Origin: Dysidea avara
Taxonomy: Eukaryota > Porifera > Demospongiae > Dictyoceratida > Dysideidae
Reading direction: 5' to 3'
NCBI RefSeq assembly: GCF_963678975.1
Contig: NC_089275.1
Coordinates: forward strand, 14,229,682-14,293,681
Length of the DNA: 64,000 nucleotides
Below are positions 1 to 9,704 of this stretch, one piece after another; within the stretch, counting starts at the first letter, position 1; the number at the start of each line of letters is the position of its first letter. The translations under genes and the position numbers were made by a program. The notes under the pieces are model-generated. The model made no database searches, was not told the DNA's origin, and saw only the letters and a program-made list of their open reading frames with translations.

Positions 1-539
1 GTATGGGGGTTATGATGCAGCCGAAACAGAGTTGTCATTTCTTTGTTAAAATGGCCCTTTCCTTTGTACACACGGAGAAATATACCTTGATGGATTTGCC
101 AGTTCATGGGGAACAGATTGAGCCAGGTCCCATATTCATAGCTTGTTTCAGTCATGAGTTATTATCAATTAATTATGCACCTGAAGTTTACATATTTGCT
201 GTACTGTGTGGTGTTTTTGCTCCATGATTATTGTACACGAGTGGGCTATTCAGGATTGAAAAATAGAGCAGTCATGGAAGTAGTCTAACAAAGCAGTCAA
301 GTATCTGATGATAACAAAGCATGTCTAGTGTCAACTACTAGTTGATGAAATACAGCTGTGCTCTAATATAACAACCACTTGTAGTATTCAGATAGAGGTG
401 CACAGATCAGGCATATATATGTATGTATGCACACATACATGAAGTACATTACAGTACACTACAGCTGTACACCATCAAAGCTCGGTACGTACTGTACGGT
501 GCTACTTGTGGTAACAGCAATAGCAAAAAACAAACTCCT

Positions 540-564
540 CCCCCCCCCCCCCCCCCCCCCCCCC
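540..564. repeat. C25 homopolymer
   Basis: A run of 25 consecutive C on the plus strand (G25 on the minus strand). Such G runs can form quadruplexes and their length is often uncertain in assemblies. Confidence 0.9.
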
Positions 565-1026
565 ATGTGTGTAGAATATGGTAGCAATACTTTACATACT
601 GCATTGGGGCTGATTGAGCTACCCCACAGGGGTAAAGGGCATGGATCCACAGCTGGGACTATTTTTTCTTTTCCCTTTTTCTTTCCACTTAAGTGTGATG
701 TGAGTATAACAATAAAAAGTGTTACACCTAGTAAGCAGTATAGACATACAGTGTCTATACTACCAAACCACTTAACTGAGAGCATATACGTACGTAGTCA
801 GACGATACACAATATTAACTCAACACACTCACCATCACACATATTAACAGGACAACCAGCTTCCAGTAGCCAATGTAGCGTCTCCAGTGCTCCATTCTGA
901 GCAGTCTACACAAGTGATACACATATGTACATGTACAATACATTTGTACAGTACAACATGCACCACCCAAGGGATCACCAAAAAGTTATGGCTACTGTAT
1001 ACTACATTCACTAAATATATTAAAAT

Positions 1027-1237
1027 CTAACTGGATTTGTGAAAGAGGTCTTCCACACACATCCAATTCCATGAACTTGGGAGATCATAACTTAATGTTC
1101 AGTTGAAATTTTCTCCGTCCATTAAGCTATGTTGGTACTCACTACTGACCAAATTTCATAATACCTTTTCTTAAGTTATTAACTGTCAAAGTTGATAAAC
1201 AGGTGTGAAATACCCTTTTTTTGCAAATCCAGTCACA
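1027..1237. mobile_element. Short inverted-repeat element (GTGACTGGATTTG type)
   Basis: The left end reads AACTGGATTTGTGAAA. The reverse complement of the right end reads GTGACTGGATTTGCAAAA. The ends resemble those of the elements at 21226-21852 and 47818-48058, which also start TGTGAC. It has no coding capacity. Boundaries are approximate and no clear target-site duplication is visible. Confidence 0.4.
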
Positions 1238-1489
1238 AATATGTATCATAATAGTACGGTAGAGTACAGTATGTAGGAACCATGGAGTAGGGCTAGGACG
1301 AAGCTTCAAATATTTTGTGGGTTCGAAGGTTAAGTAAACTTCAAATTATAAAAAAAGCTTTGTAATGTACTCATAGTCTACAAAAGAATTACAAACACAC
1401 GTCGTTATCTTAATTGCAGCTGCTTATTCATCTTGCACGATCAATGTTCGTCTCTTTATGATTGATCTTTGTTTGTGTGGCCCACTTTT

Positions 1490-1926
1490 AAAACATTGTA
1501 GTTTAGCTTGCTACCATAGTTGTAGCCTTAAAAAACACCTTATAAAGTGATAGATAACTCATAGAAAATGTCCTTTTAGCCATTAGTTGGTGTTTACCTG
1601 TGCATAATTGCAGTATAGCAGACCTGCCCATTTGCAATCAATCAATCGCATCATTCAGAACTGCTGCTGTGCATTTTCCAAATGCTTATAAACTTATTAA
1701 ATAGGATTAGAAAGATAAAACTTAAGAAGGATGTGCATAAATGCAAGAAAACTTGTTACTTGAAAGTTAACACTGAAGCTGCGAATGTTCAAACATTTTA
1801 GTAGAGAATGCTCAGAGGTAAATTTCAATATTTGTCTTAGCCCTATCATGGAGGTTTGCACCACCCAAATTCCAGGTGAGCCTTTGCAACAGGATTGGTT
1901 ACGCATATCAAGTATACACAGCTCTT
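1490..1926. repeat. Duplicated 3' flank of the ankyrin gene
   Basis: This block begins with CCCACTTTTAAAACATTGTA and matches 15551-15975 along its length with scattered substitutions and small indels. It lies downstream of the ankyrin stop codon on the minus strand, so it contains 3' UTR and flank. At 15551 the same block is joined directly to a truncated TRAF-like pseudogene, which marks a unit boundary. Confidence 0.75.
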
Positions 1927-4739
1927 TTAAGTCTTTAAGTCCACAGGCACGAATGGTGTAAACTAAAAGAAAAAGTTGAAAGTGATACCATTACTTTGTA
2001 TGATTAACACCTTCAGACAAGCTCAAACAATAGATTTACAATGGATTAACATCAAAGTCTGTGGGATACCTTTTCAAACTTACACTTCAAAGTTAACCAT
2101 CGATACAATGATCATGCCATACAAAACTCCTTAGATAGTAAACACTGATTCACTTCAAATCTAATTCCTTGTAAATACCACAAATATGTACTACGTAATA
2201 TACAGGGAGAAGCAAACATAATCACTCAAAATGGAGACACTTATTAAGTACAGTTTAAACTATACAGTACTAGTGTACATACGATTGTTGTATGGAGTAC
2301 ACATACCTTGTGTAAGAGACCTCGCTGATGATTGTCTGCAGCCACCAGTTTAGCTCCCTTCTTCAGTAAATATTTTAAACATGGCAAATGATTGTTCTTG
2401 GCAGCATCATGGACTGGCTGATCTCCTTTATTGTCACCAGATAAAATATCAACTGCATTATCCACCAGTAATTTAAGACAATCAAGGTTACCGCATGCTG
2501 CAGCATAATGCGCCGAGTTTCTGCCCTCAAAGTCAAGACCATCTAGTTCCATACCACGTTCCAACAAGAATTGTATAACATCACAATGGTTTCTAGTAGC
2601 TGCAAGATGTACGGCAGTTCTTTCATATTTGTCTTCTGTGCAAATGTCTGCTCCCTGATTGCATAACAGGTTGAGGCACAGTATTTCACCATTAAGGGCA
2701 GCATAGTGGGTAGGAGTCTGGCCTTTGTTGTCAGCAGCATCCAAGTCAGATACATATGAGAACAATAATTGAATGATTCGTGATTGTCCACTAATGCACG
2801 CCACATGGAGTGGGGTTTCACCAGAATTGGAACCAGAATCTGGATCAGCACCTGAACTTACCAGATGCTTTACAATATCAAACCTGCCATAGCTACATGC
2901 AAAATGGAGTGGACTCCGACCAGACAAATCCCTGGCAAACACCAGAGAAGGATCTTCCTTAGTCAACCTCTTCACCTTGTGAAGGTCCCCAGCCTGGCAA
3001 GCAGCGACCACATCATCTAACAATTTGGAAGGAAAAACTGAAACTGTTGAAGGACCTGCTGGGTGTGGAATAAGGTACTCAGTTTTCTGCACTAAAGAAT
3101 TAGAGTCACAGGAGGAAGACCCGGAAGAGCTAGTGGTAGCTGAACTACCAGATGATCCACTACTGGTCCCTGACACTGTTGATTCACATCCACTGGCACT
3201 TGACAATTTGTCTGGCTTCACATAACTTTGACTGACCGATCGTAACTCATAGACACTCTTGTTCAGACTACTGGGAGTGGTGCTGTCTCTACTGGTCTCG
3301 CTGTCTGCTGTAGAAGATAGTGATGCATTTTGAAGGCCAGTCCTCACTCTGTGAAAACAAACGAAGCTACCACACTAGTACCATCACAGGTAGTACATGA
3401 TATAAACAACAAAATACACAGGGTAAATCAGTCATACAAGAACACACTTAATAAGCTCATCTAATCCTAAATCTAGATTTGCTAGGTGTCTGATTGAATC
3501 GCTACAAATAATATTATAAGTGCTACTATAACTATGCGACACACCCACCCACATTGATGTCCTGTATGTAGATATTATGTACAGGTATACATGTACATAC
3601 ACACACACACGCACTTCTGCTTGTCTGAAGACCATCATCTTTGCCCAAACCATCCATGTGGTTGTGGCTGGGTGTACACAGTCACCCAGCCAGGGGACGT
3701 TATTTACAAGCCATTGAATTTATGCTAGGAGAGAGAACTCACCAATGTTGGGACAGTTACTCTTTAAAAGTAACTAGTTACATATTACAAGCAACAGAAC
3801 TATTTAGTTACATATTATCCAAAAAAATAAAGCAACTATAATAATAGTACATTATTATATTACTTATCATGTGACATGATTATGTTGTTGGGCAATATGC
3901 AAAGCTTGGTTATAGGTAAGAAGCTGGTAAATAAGCTTCATTCAGTAGGATTTATTACTTCGTTGTGGTTAGGCGTTACTCAGTGGATTACTAATGAGAT
4001 CAGTAACTTGGTTACTTGTAGTAATAATAATATTACATAATATTAGACTCATTACAGTAACTGTATTACTTAGGTAACCAGTTACATTTGTTAGCAAAGT
4101 AACTTGAGTTATATTACCTGTTTTTATAGCGTATTTCGTTATATTACTTAGTTACCACAAAAGTAATATTATTATACAATGTGTTACATAAGTAACACGT
4201 TACCCCCAACACTGGAACTCACCTAACCAGGGGATGCTGAGTAGCCTAAAGGCCAGGTGAGAGGAAGGTGGATAGGCCATAAACAATTTCAAGGACCTGA
4301 GTCAAAGAATTGGTCCACCTCATGGAAAGCATGGTATATGCATAATGTACAGCACTTTCGGTGGCTTGCAAGGCCAATGCAAGGGAGTCCCAGACCTTCC
4401 AGGTGGACACGTAGCATACCAGCTCACACATATACGCATGCATTTGCACAAACTACATGCACACCACATACACAAGTTACACGTGCAACACACAAACACA
4501 CCACATACAATTAAGCATAAAATTAACAAAGCTACACACAACAGGTATTGGTATACACTAAGCAATGGTACAATATTAACTGCATACAGTATCTCAGATA
4601 GCACTGACCCATCAACAATATGGCCAGTGGTCCCATTATTCAGTACATCATCTTCTTCGTCTTCAGAGGTAGTCAAATATGATGACCTCCTGGAGGTAGT
4701 AGCTGATGATGAAGACTGCACATCCTCACTATCTGACAT
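1927..4739 (-). CDS. Ankyrin-repeat protein, three exons (unit 1, intact)
   Basis: Proposed exons on the minus strand are 4739-4609, 3348-2307 and 1962-1927. Exon 1 (131 nt) starts MSDSEDVQ and is rich in Ser and acidic residues; it ends in phase 2 at a GTCAGT donor. Exon 2 starts after TTTTCACAG; one base completes a Gly codon, then VRTGLQN follows. It carries a Ser-rich linker and about seven ankyrin repeats (PLHFAC, PLHVAC, PTHYAA, AVHLAA, SAHYAA, PVHDAA cores) and ends LLHK at a GTATGT donor in phase 0. A 12-codon terminal exon then gives FTPFVPVDLKT and stop, a reading supported by the matching end in the copy at 15976. The total is 402 aa with all phases consistent. Ankyrin repeats bind proteins; the partner is unknown. 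No signal peptide or membrane segment is seen. Its head-to-head TRAF-like neighbour is missing in this unit. The tiny last exon is the least certain part. Confidence 0.75.
3743..4214. mobile_element. hAT-type MITE in ankyrin intron 1
   Basis: The ends are CAATGTTGGG and CCCAACACTG, inverted. An 8-bp target-site duplication GAACTCAC flanks it at 3735-3742 and 4215-4222. The interior is a degenerate series of GTAACTAGTTAC-like motifs and is non-coding. The 8-bp duplication and the CA/TG ends are typical of hAT elements. It sits inside the intron between exons 1 and 2 of the ankyrin gene. Confidence 0.9.
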
Positions 4740-5519
4740 GCTGTAATAATATCACCAATAACAATGAAGAGATCCCTCTAATGTTTCTTTTGCAAGCAAT
4801 TAAATTACATTAAGCACTTGTAGGGGTAAACTTCAGCCAATAGCAAGCTAATTTTCATTTGGCAAAATAAAAATTCAAACTCAATCTATAGCTACATATA
4901 AATATGACGCTGGGAGTAATCGGCAGGTTAAACTTTGGTGAATCACCACAGTTTATTCACCAAAGTTTTCCTCTATACAGTATATTTAAACTTTACGTGA
5001 CAGAATAGCAATAGCCTCTGTTGGTATAAATCCTTAACCCTAATACTTTGACAGGAGGGTGAACGTTTATGAGACAAACAAAAAGTAACCATATACAAAA
5101 ACACTAACTAGTGTTGCATAGGTAGACTGCCTTTCCAATGGTAGGGGAAAAAGACCTATATAAACCTCCACATCACACAGAGAAATAGACTACTTCCCAT
5201 GAGTTCTGGAAACCACGAAACGGATAGTGTACTTTTTGAGAGGATCGCTTTGGAGATAAACGGCACACATGTAGCGACTTTGAGGGACAGCATCACCTGG
5301 TCAGGCTGCTTTTCAGCTCACCGTGTGCCGTCTGGTTTCACACATTCAAACACCTCGTCTACATTCATTGTTACACACAAACACTACCTTTCCTCGATAT
5401 TCACCAAGCAGGCCGTTTTGTCTTATTCCAAGTTGTTTTCGCGTTGCCATTGACACCAAAGCGGAGAAATCGCTTGTGGGATAGACTATTCTAAATAACG
5501 CATTGGTTGACCATAGATA
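4740..5519. promoter_or_regulatory. Divergent intergenic region of unit 1; TRAF partner lost
   Basis: This lies upstream of the ankyrin start codon. From about 5200 to 5502 it matches the regions just upstream of the TRAF-like genes at 18944 and 41857 and the pseudogene at 15150. The shared blocks include GTTTTCGCGTTGCCATTGAC and CTAAATAACGC. It therefore probably held the shared or back-to-back promoters of an ankyrin/TRAF pair. Similarity stops where a MITE begins at 5520, and no TRAF-like coding sequence follows. Promoter function is inferred from position and conservation between copies only. Confidence 0.55.
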
Positions 5520-5745
5520 AGGTAAATGCGGGTATTTCCGGACAGCGCACAATTCCGGACACTTTGGCACCTTTACCAAGCTAGCCCAGGAACGAAACAA
5601 CGGATTGCCTTGAAATTTCTGGTGTGAATAGCTATTCTTATAGGGATTATAAAAATCGAAAAGTGTGTTCTAGTTGATTCATTCTTGGGTGCTATACATA
5701 AAGTGTCCGGAATTGTGCGCTGTCCGGAAATACCCGCATTTACCT
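5520..5745. mobile_element. MITE with long perfect terminal inverted repeats, TA target
   Basis: About 45 bp at each end are perfect inverted repeats (starting AGGTAAATGCGGGTATTTCC; ending in its complement). TA dinucleotides flank both sides (5518-5519 and 5746-5747). The length is 226 bp with no coding capacity. TA duplication suggests mobilisation by a Tc1/mariner-type transposase. It sits exactly where the unit loses its TRAF-like half. Confidence 0.9.
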
Positions 5746-6528
5746 TACTTATAATAGGGATTGGCAACGGAGGCGTAAACGGAAATAATCCGCGTTTCGC
5801 TTTCCCGTAATACTGTTAAGCTGTAGCTAATCTGCTAAAGCATGAATTTAACTATAGGACACCCTCACATCTCTCTCTGGCTTACCTGTACTGAATATTA
5901 CTTCAAGGCCGCACTGACTGTTCTATTAGAGTTATTGACTGCTTTATTAGAGTATATCTGAACCTTTGAAGTCGGAATTGATGATTACACTACATCAGCT
6001 TAGACCATTCAAGTTCAAATGAGATACTGTAGCGGACTGGGTGTGCCCCTACTTTTACAGCTCCTGGACTTGAGTAGGAGTAAGACCTAGTATGTATACC
6101 AGATTGTAAACTGAATTTGAAGTCAGCGAAGCATCATCCTTGGTCTCAACAATGAGGGACATTCGTTCCATGAGGCAGTACTGTCACACAGGATCAAACA
6201 TAGTACAGTTTATACACCCTATACAACATGATTCATGTGCCACACAACTCAGTTACAAATAACACCTTGCCAGGCTATTATTTACATGTCATTTGAAACT
6301 ACATGATGTAAACATTGCAAATCCGACTAGGAGGTTGGTTCTTGCTCTACTCTTGCACGGGCCTGTTGCAGCTTGTTTTGTGTTATACTTCTGACTCAAT
6401 CTAGTCTGCTAGCAGGTCTGTAGGTTCTGCAACTGCTCACTCAGATGTTAACAGCTTACCTAGCATTACAATCAATCAAAAATCAAATTAAGACTACTAC
6501 ATAAGCACACCACAAATAAATCATAATT

Positions 6529-6699
6529 CAGGGTTCTGCCCAGAAATTCCTGAGTGGTGGACTAAAGTTAACATGAACTGATATATTAGGGTATACTGCA
6601 TGTGTATCAGTGATGTGTGTAAGAATTGTATATACTGGTCGGATTTAAGAGGGTACTGGTCGCTTTGAACCACTGCCAACCAGTATGGGCAGAACCCTG
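6529..6699. mobile_element. Small inverted-repeat element (CAGGGTTCTGCCCA ends)
   Basis: CAGGGTTCTGCCCA at the left and TGGGCAGAACCCTG at the right form a 14-bp terminal inverted repeat around a 171-bp element. It is non-coding. I could not see a matching target-site duplication. Confidence 0.65.
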
Positions 6700-6954
6700 T
6701 GAATCATTACACCAGAGTAATTTCTCCTGCCAGACATTTTATGTGGGCAGCAGGAAAGACTCCTAGTCACTGTTGTTTTCCCAATGCAATAAATTATGTC
6801 ATATTTTTGCACTAAAAGTGATAAATTTACATATGCGTAATTCAACTCTGTATTGGGGAAGTAAAGAACCTAAACCCACAGTATTTTCAAAGTTCAGCAA
6901 AAAAAGAGGCTGTAATCCACATTCAATCATTTGCTGTGCAAAGAATGTGAACTA

Positions 6955-7187
6955 CTGTAAATCAGGAAAAATTCGTCGTCAAAATATTTTCGTCACTGGC
7001 TGTGTCGAGGAAAATTAAAATGACGAATTATTTTAAACTATTATACGGACAATTTGCTCATACAAATATTAACATACACCTAGTTATTCAGCCAAAAATT
7101 CGTTGATCATGCAAGCGACGAAATATATATAGCGTCGAAATTTTAATAGACGAAAATATGTAGCGTCAATTTTTTCCTGATTTACAG
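6955..7187. mobile_element. MITE, CTGTAAATCAGGAAAAATT ends, TA target
   Basis: The left end is CTGTAAATCAGGAAAAATT and the right end is AATTTTTTCCTGATTTACAG. TA precedes the left end and GTA follows the right end, consistent with a TA target. The interior repeats the motif CGTCG/GACGAAA in both orientations. No coding capacity. Confidence 0.7.
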
Positions 7188-7529
7188 GTATACAATGTGT
7201 AGAGTTAGTCCTGTCAACACTCCAGCTGTGGTCATGGAATATGGAGAACAGTGACCAGGTGATTTACTTGCAGTCCACAAACAAAATGTCTGACATGTAA
7301 GACTAATACCAAAAGAAATTAGATACATACCTTTGTGCAATATGCAATTTCATTAAATTGTTTACTGAGGTAGTTGGTAAAAGTCATATTATTATGTGCA
7401 TAATTGTATTCGTGAAGACAATAATTTGTTTGAAACAAGTTCGAAAAACATGTCATTCATTGCACCCCTATGTGTTGGTAATGCAGCACACACACAAAAA
7501 CACACTTTTGTACTACAAAGTCACACACA

Positions 7530-7577
<48 letters not shown>

Positions 7578-7580
7578 CAC
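7530..7580. repeat. (GCAC)n microsatellite
   Basis: About twelve tandem GCAC units flanked by CA repeats. Apparent open frames of Thr/His/Ala/Arg repeats across it are artefacts of the repeat. Confidence 0.9.
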
Positions 7581-8171
7581 ACACACAAAAGCAAAGCTTT
7601 TGGTAACAGTATAGCAGCCACGCACACACACATTAAAGCAAAGCTTTCAGCAATAGCATCAACGTAATTCCAAAAACCCAGTTTGAGACCATTGCTAAAG
7701 AGCACACACTAGATCATTATCTGTTATATTCTTCCCTCTGGTTCTTAGGTAGTCTTCCAACCTTGAATTTCTTGTAATTTCTCTCCTTTCATCATAGTTC
7801 TGATGCCAAGACTATACATGTGAAATTTTCTGTTGCTCATTTTAAACTCTGCCTACACGAAAGTAACAGGAAGGATTTGTAAACTAGATATGGAGTCACA
7901 TTCTCCAAAGTAACTATTTGTACTGAACCATGGAAATTCTTCAGTCAGTACTTCACGAAGCTCAGTAAAACTACACAAACTTGTACAAATATCGCTCTGA
8001 AATGCCCTGTAAATAAGCATCCTCCCTCAAACAACGCCCCTATTGTTAGAAATTTTGATCCATTAACACTTCCAAGGTCAAAATTCGAGCATGGGAAATG
8101 TTACCATGGTTTAGGAACGTTGTCACTTCAAAAAACTACACAACGGTAAATAGCGTTGAACTCCACAGTAA

Positions 8172-8620
8172 GGCCCCTATTTGGTGATTATTAGTTTCTC
8201 ATCCACCGCCCGCATCCTTCTTAAGCTACTGCATGGTAAGCCATTATTTACTCTGCGCATGCTCAGAAGAACACGTGATACCAAACTGTTATAATTTTTT
8301 GTTGATGAACGCTACAATGCGCTATATATCACCAGGAGAACTGTTGTTTTCCTTAGCAAATTGCTGCGGTGCCAGCTGCAATCGTGCTCTATCGACTTCA
8401 TCAAAGCAGGCTTTCAGCTGACTGTCGAAAAACAGTTGGCGATCACGAAAAGTAGTGAAGGAAATGTTTGTAGTAAGAAAGAAAGACAATTTGGACAAGG
8501 TCTGTACATCAGTGTGTTAAGTTATATTATAAAATAATGGCATAATGGTAATACCCTCCCGCCCGCATCATAATGATTAGAAAGGCTGGATGAGAAACTA
8601 ATAATCACCAAATAGGGGCC
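8172..8620. mobile_element. PIF/Harbinger-like MITE, GGCC ends, TAA target
   Basis: The ends GGCCCCTATTTGGTGATTAT and its complement are inverted. TAA is duplicated at 8169-8171 and 8621-8623. Internal to each end is GTTTCTCATCC and a (C)CGCCCGC block, the signature of a family also at 9017, 13923, 34556 and 49714. A 3-bp T/A-rich duplication is typical of PIF/Harbinger elements. Non-coding, 449 bp. Confidence 0.85.
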
Positions 8621-9016
8621 TAAACAACAAAATGACAGCGCGCTAAAACACACAAATAAGAAACTTACCCATCCAATGTACTTCATATAGCCATAGCATC
8701 AGCTTTAACGCACGAAGAATACGTGCACTACACGCCTGCTCGAGTGCCAGTCACTCAAAGGCTCCACCATTTTCTACTTCACCAGCGAAACAGCGAAACG
8801 CACATTGATTTACGAAAATAATAATTTTATAGTGCGTTTCCAATCCCTATTATAAGTCTAGTATCTAAGAGTTGACAGACCTAAGTTCACGTAGGAAAGG
8901 TAGTTAGCATATTCTACGTATAGTATATCTAGCTATGGCCATAGATTATATATTCTATCTAGCTATGGCTATACTGATAGTGGTTTTTTTTTTTTTTTAC
9001 TGATAGTCTAAGATTA

Positions 9017-9602
9017 GGCCAATGAAACTTGATTACCAGTTTCTCGCTCAGATTTTTGAAAATTTGATGCGGGCGGGCGGGCGGTTTTTTAAATTTTTTT
9101 TTAAATTTATTTTTTATTGATTAGCAAAACCCATTGGGTAAATCGCTAATGTACAAAAACAAAATTTTAGTGTCTATGCATTTTGCAAACGGTTTTTGAA
9201 AATAAGTAAGTCTATATTGTCAAGATCTTCCATATCCAGTCTGGTATTGATCTTGGTAAGAAAGAGTTACTATATCGATTTGTTCTGGCATACAACTGTA
9301 ATAGCTTCAAGGGATGGTTATTATTCATTATTTTCCAAAAGGCACAACACACATCCCAAACATGAAGATTTCTGCCAAAAGTGAGTCTACATTGATTACT
9401 CCTGCATTAAATAGCTAAAATACGTTACTAATCCATATAACAAGTGATTTTTCCATTAGAGTATAGCTCATTGCTCCATTAGAGTAAAAGTGACTGCTCT
9501 ATTAGAGTATTTCAATCTGAAATACCAATAATGAAATTCCATGCGGGTGTATCAAAAGCATGCGGGCGATGACGCGAAACTGCTAATCAAATTTCATTGG
9601 CC
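9017..9602. mobile_element. PIF/Harbinger-like MITE upstream of TRAF-like gene A
   Basis: The ends GGCCAATGAAACTTGATTA and TAATCAAATTTCATTGGCC are inverted and include the family motif GTTTCTCGC and GCGGGCGGGCGG. The flanking triplets are TTA and TAA, an imperfect duplication. The element also carries the CTCTATTAGAG motif near 9500. It ends about 100 bp before the next coding region, so it may lie in that gene's promoter. Confidence 0.8.
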
Positions 9603-9704
9603 TAATATTTCATAAATAATAGAGGGCGTACCCTCTATTATCTCTGATTGTTTGTTACTCGTTATGGGTATTAATTCATGTAATTATGTTCACAGGCCAC
9701 GGAA

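Larger units (their letters stand above)
1..1489. other. Non-coding stretch, no gene seen
   Basis: I see no convincing exon here. Short open frames on both strands are not supported by recognisable domains. The stretch holds a C homopolymer at 540-564 and a short terminal-inverted-repeat element near 1027-1237. From about 1490 the sequence becomes the 3' flank of the ankyrin gene. Confidence 0.5.
5747..8858. other. 3.1-kb non-coding segment bounded by inverted 20-bp ends
   Basis: ACTTATAATAGGGATTGG at 5747-5764 recurs inverted at about 8840-8858. Beyond that, both ends share GCGTTTCGCT-like sequence. No gene is recognisable inside. The segment contains smaller elements at 6529-6699, 6955-7187 and 8172-8620 and a microsatellite near 7530. 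It may be a decayed transposon that replaced the lost TRAF-like gene of unit 1, but no transposase or clear target duplication is visible. Confidence 0.45.

Noticed and set aside
427-900. 157-codon open frame on the plus strand with a Pro run
   Set aside because: The Pro run comes from the C homopolymer; no domain, no copy elsewhere, and flanking sequence shows no splice or start context.
1927-4739. Calling the ankyrin protein an I-kappa-B homologue
   Set aside because: Only the ankyrin repeats and one possible DSGxxS motif would support it; no N-terminal degron tail or other I-kappa-B hallmark is visible.
4345-4746. 133-codon plus-strand frame opposite ankyrin exon 1
   Set aside because: It is the antisense shadow of the exon and its CA-rich intron; the minus-strand reading is conserved in four copies.
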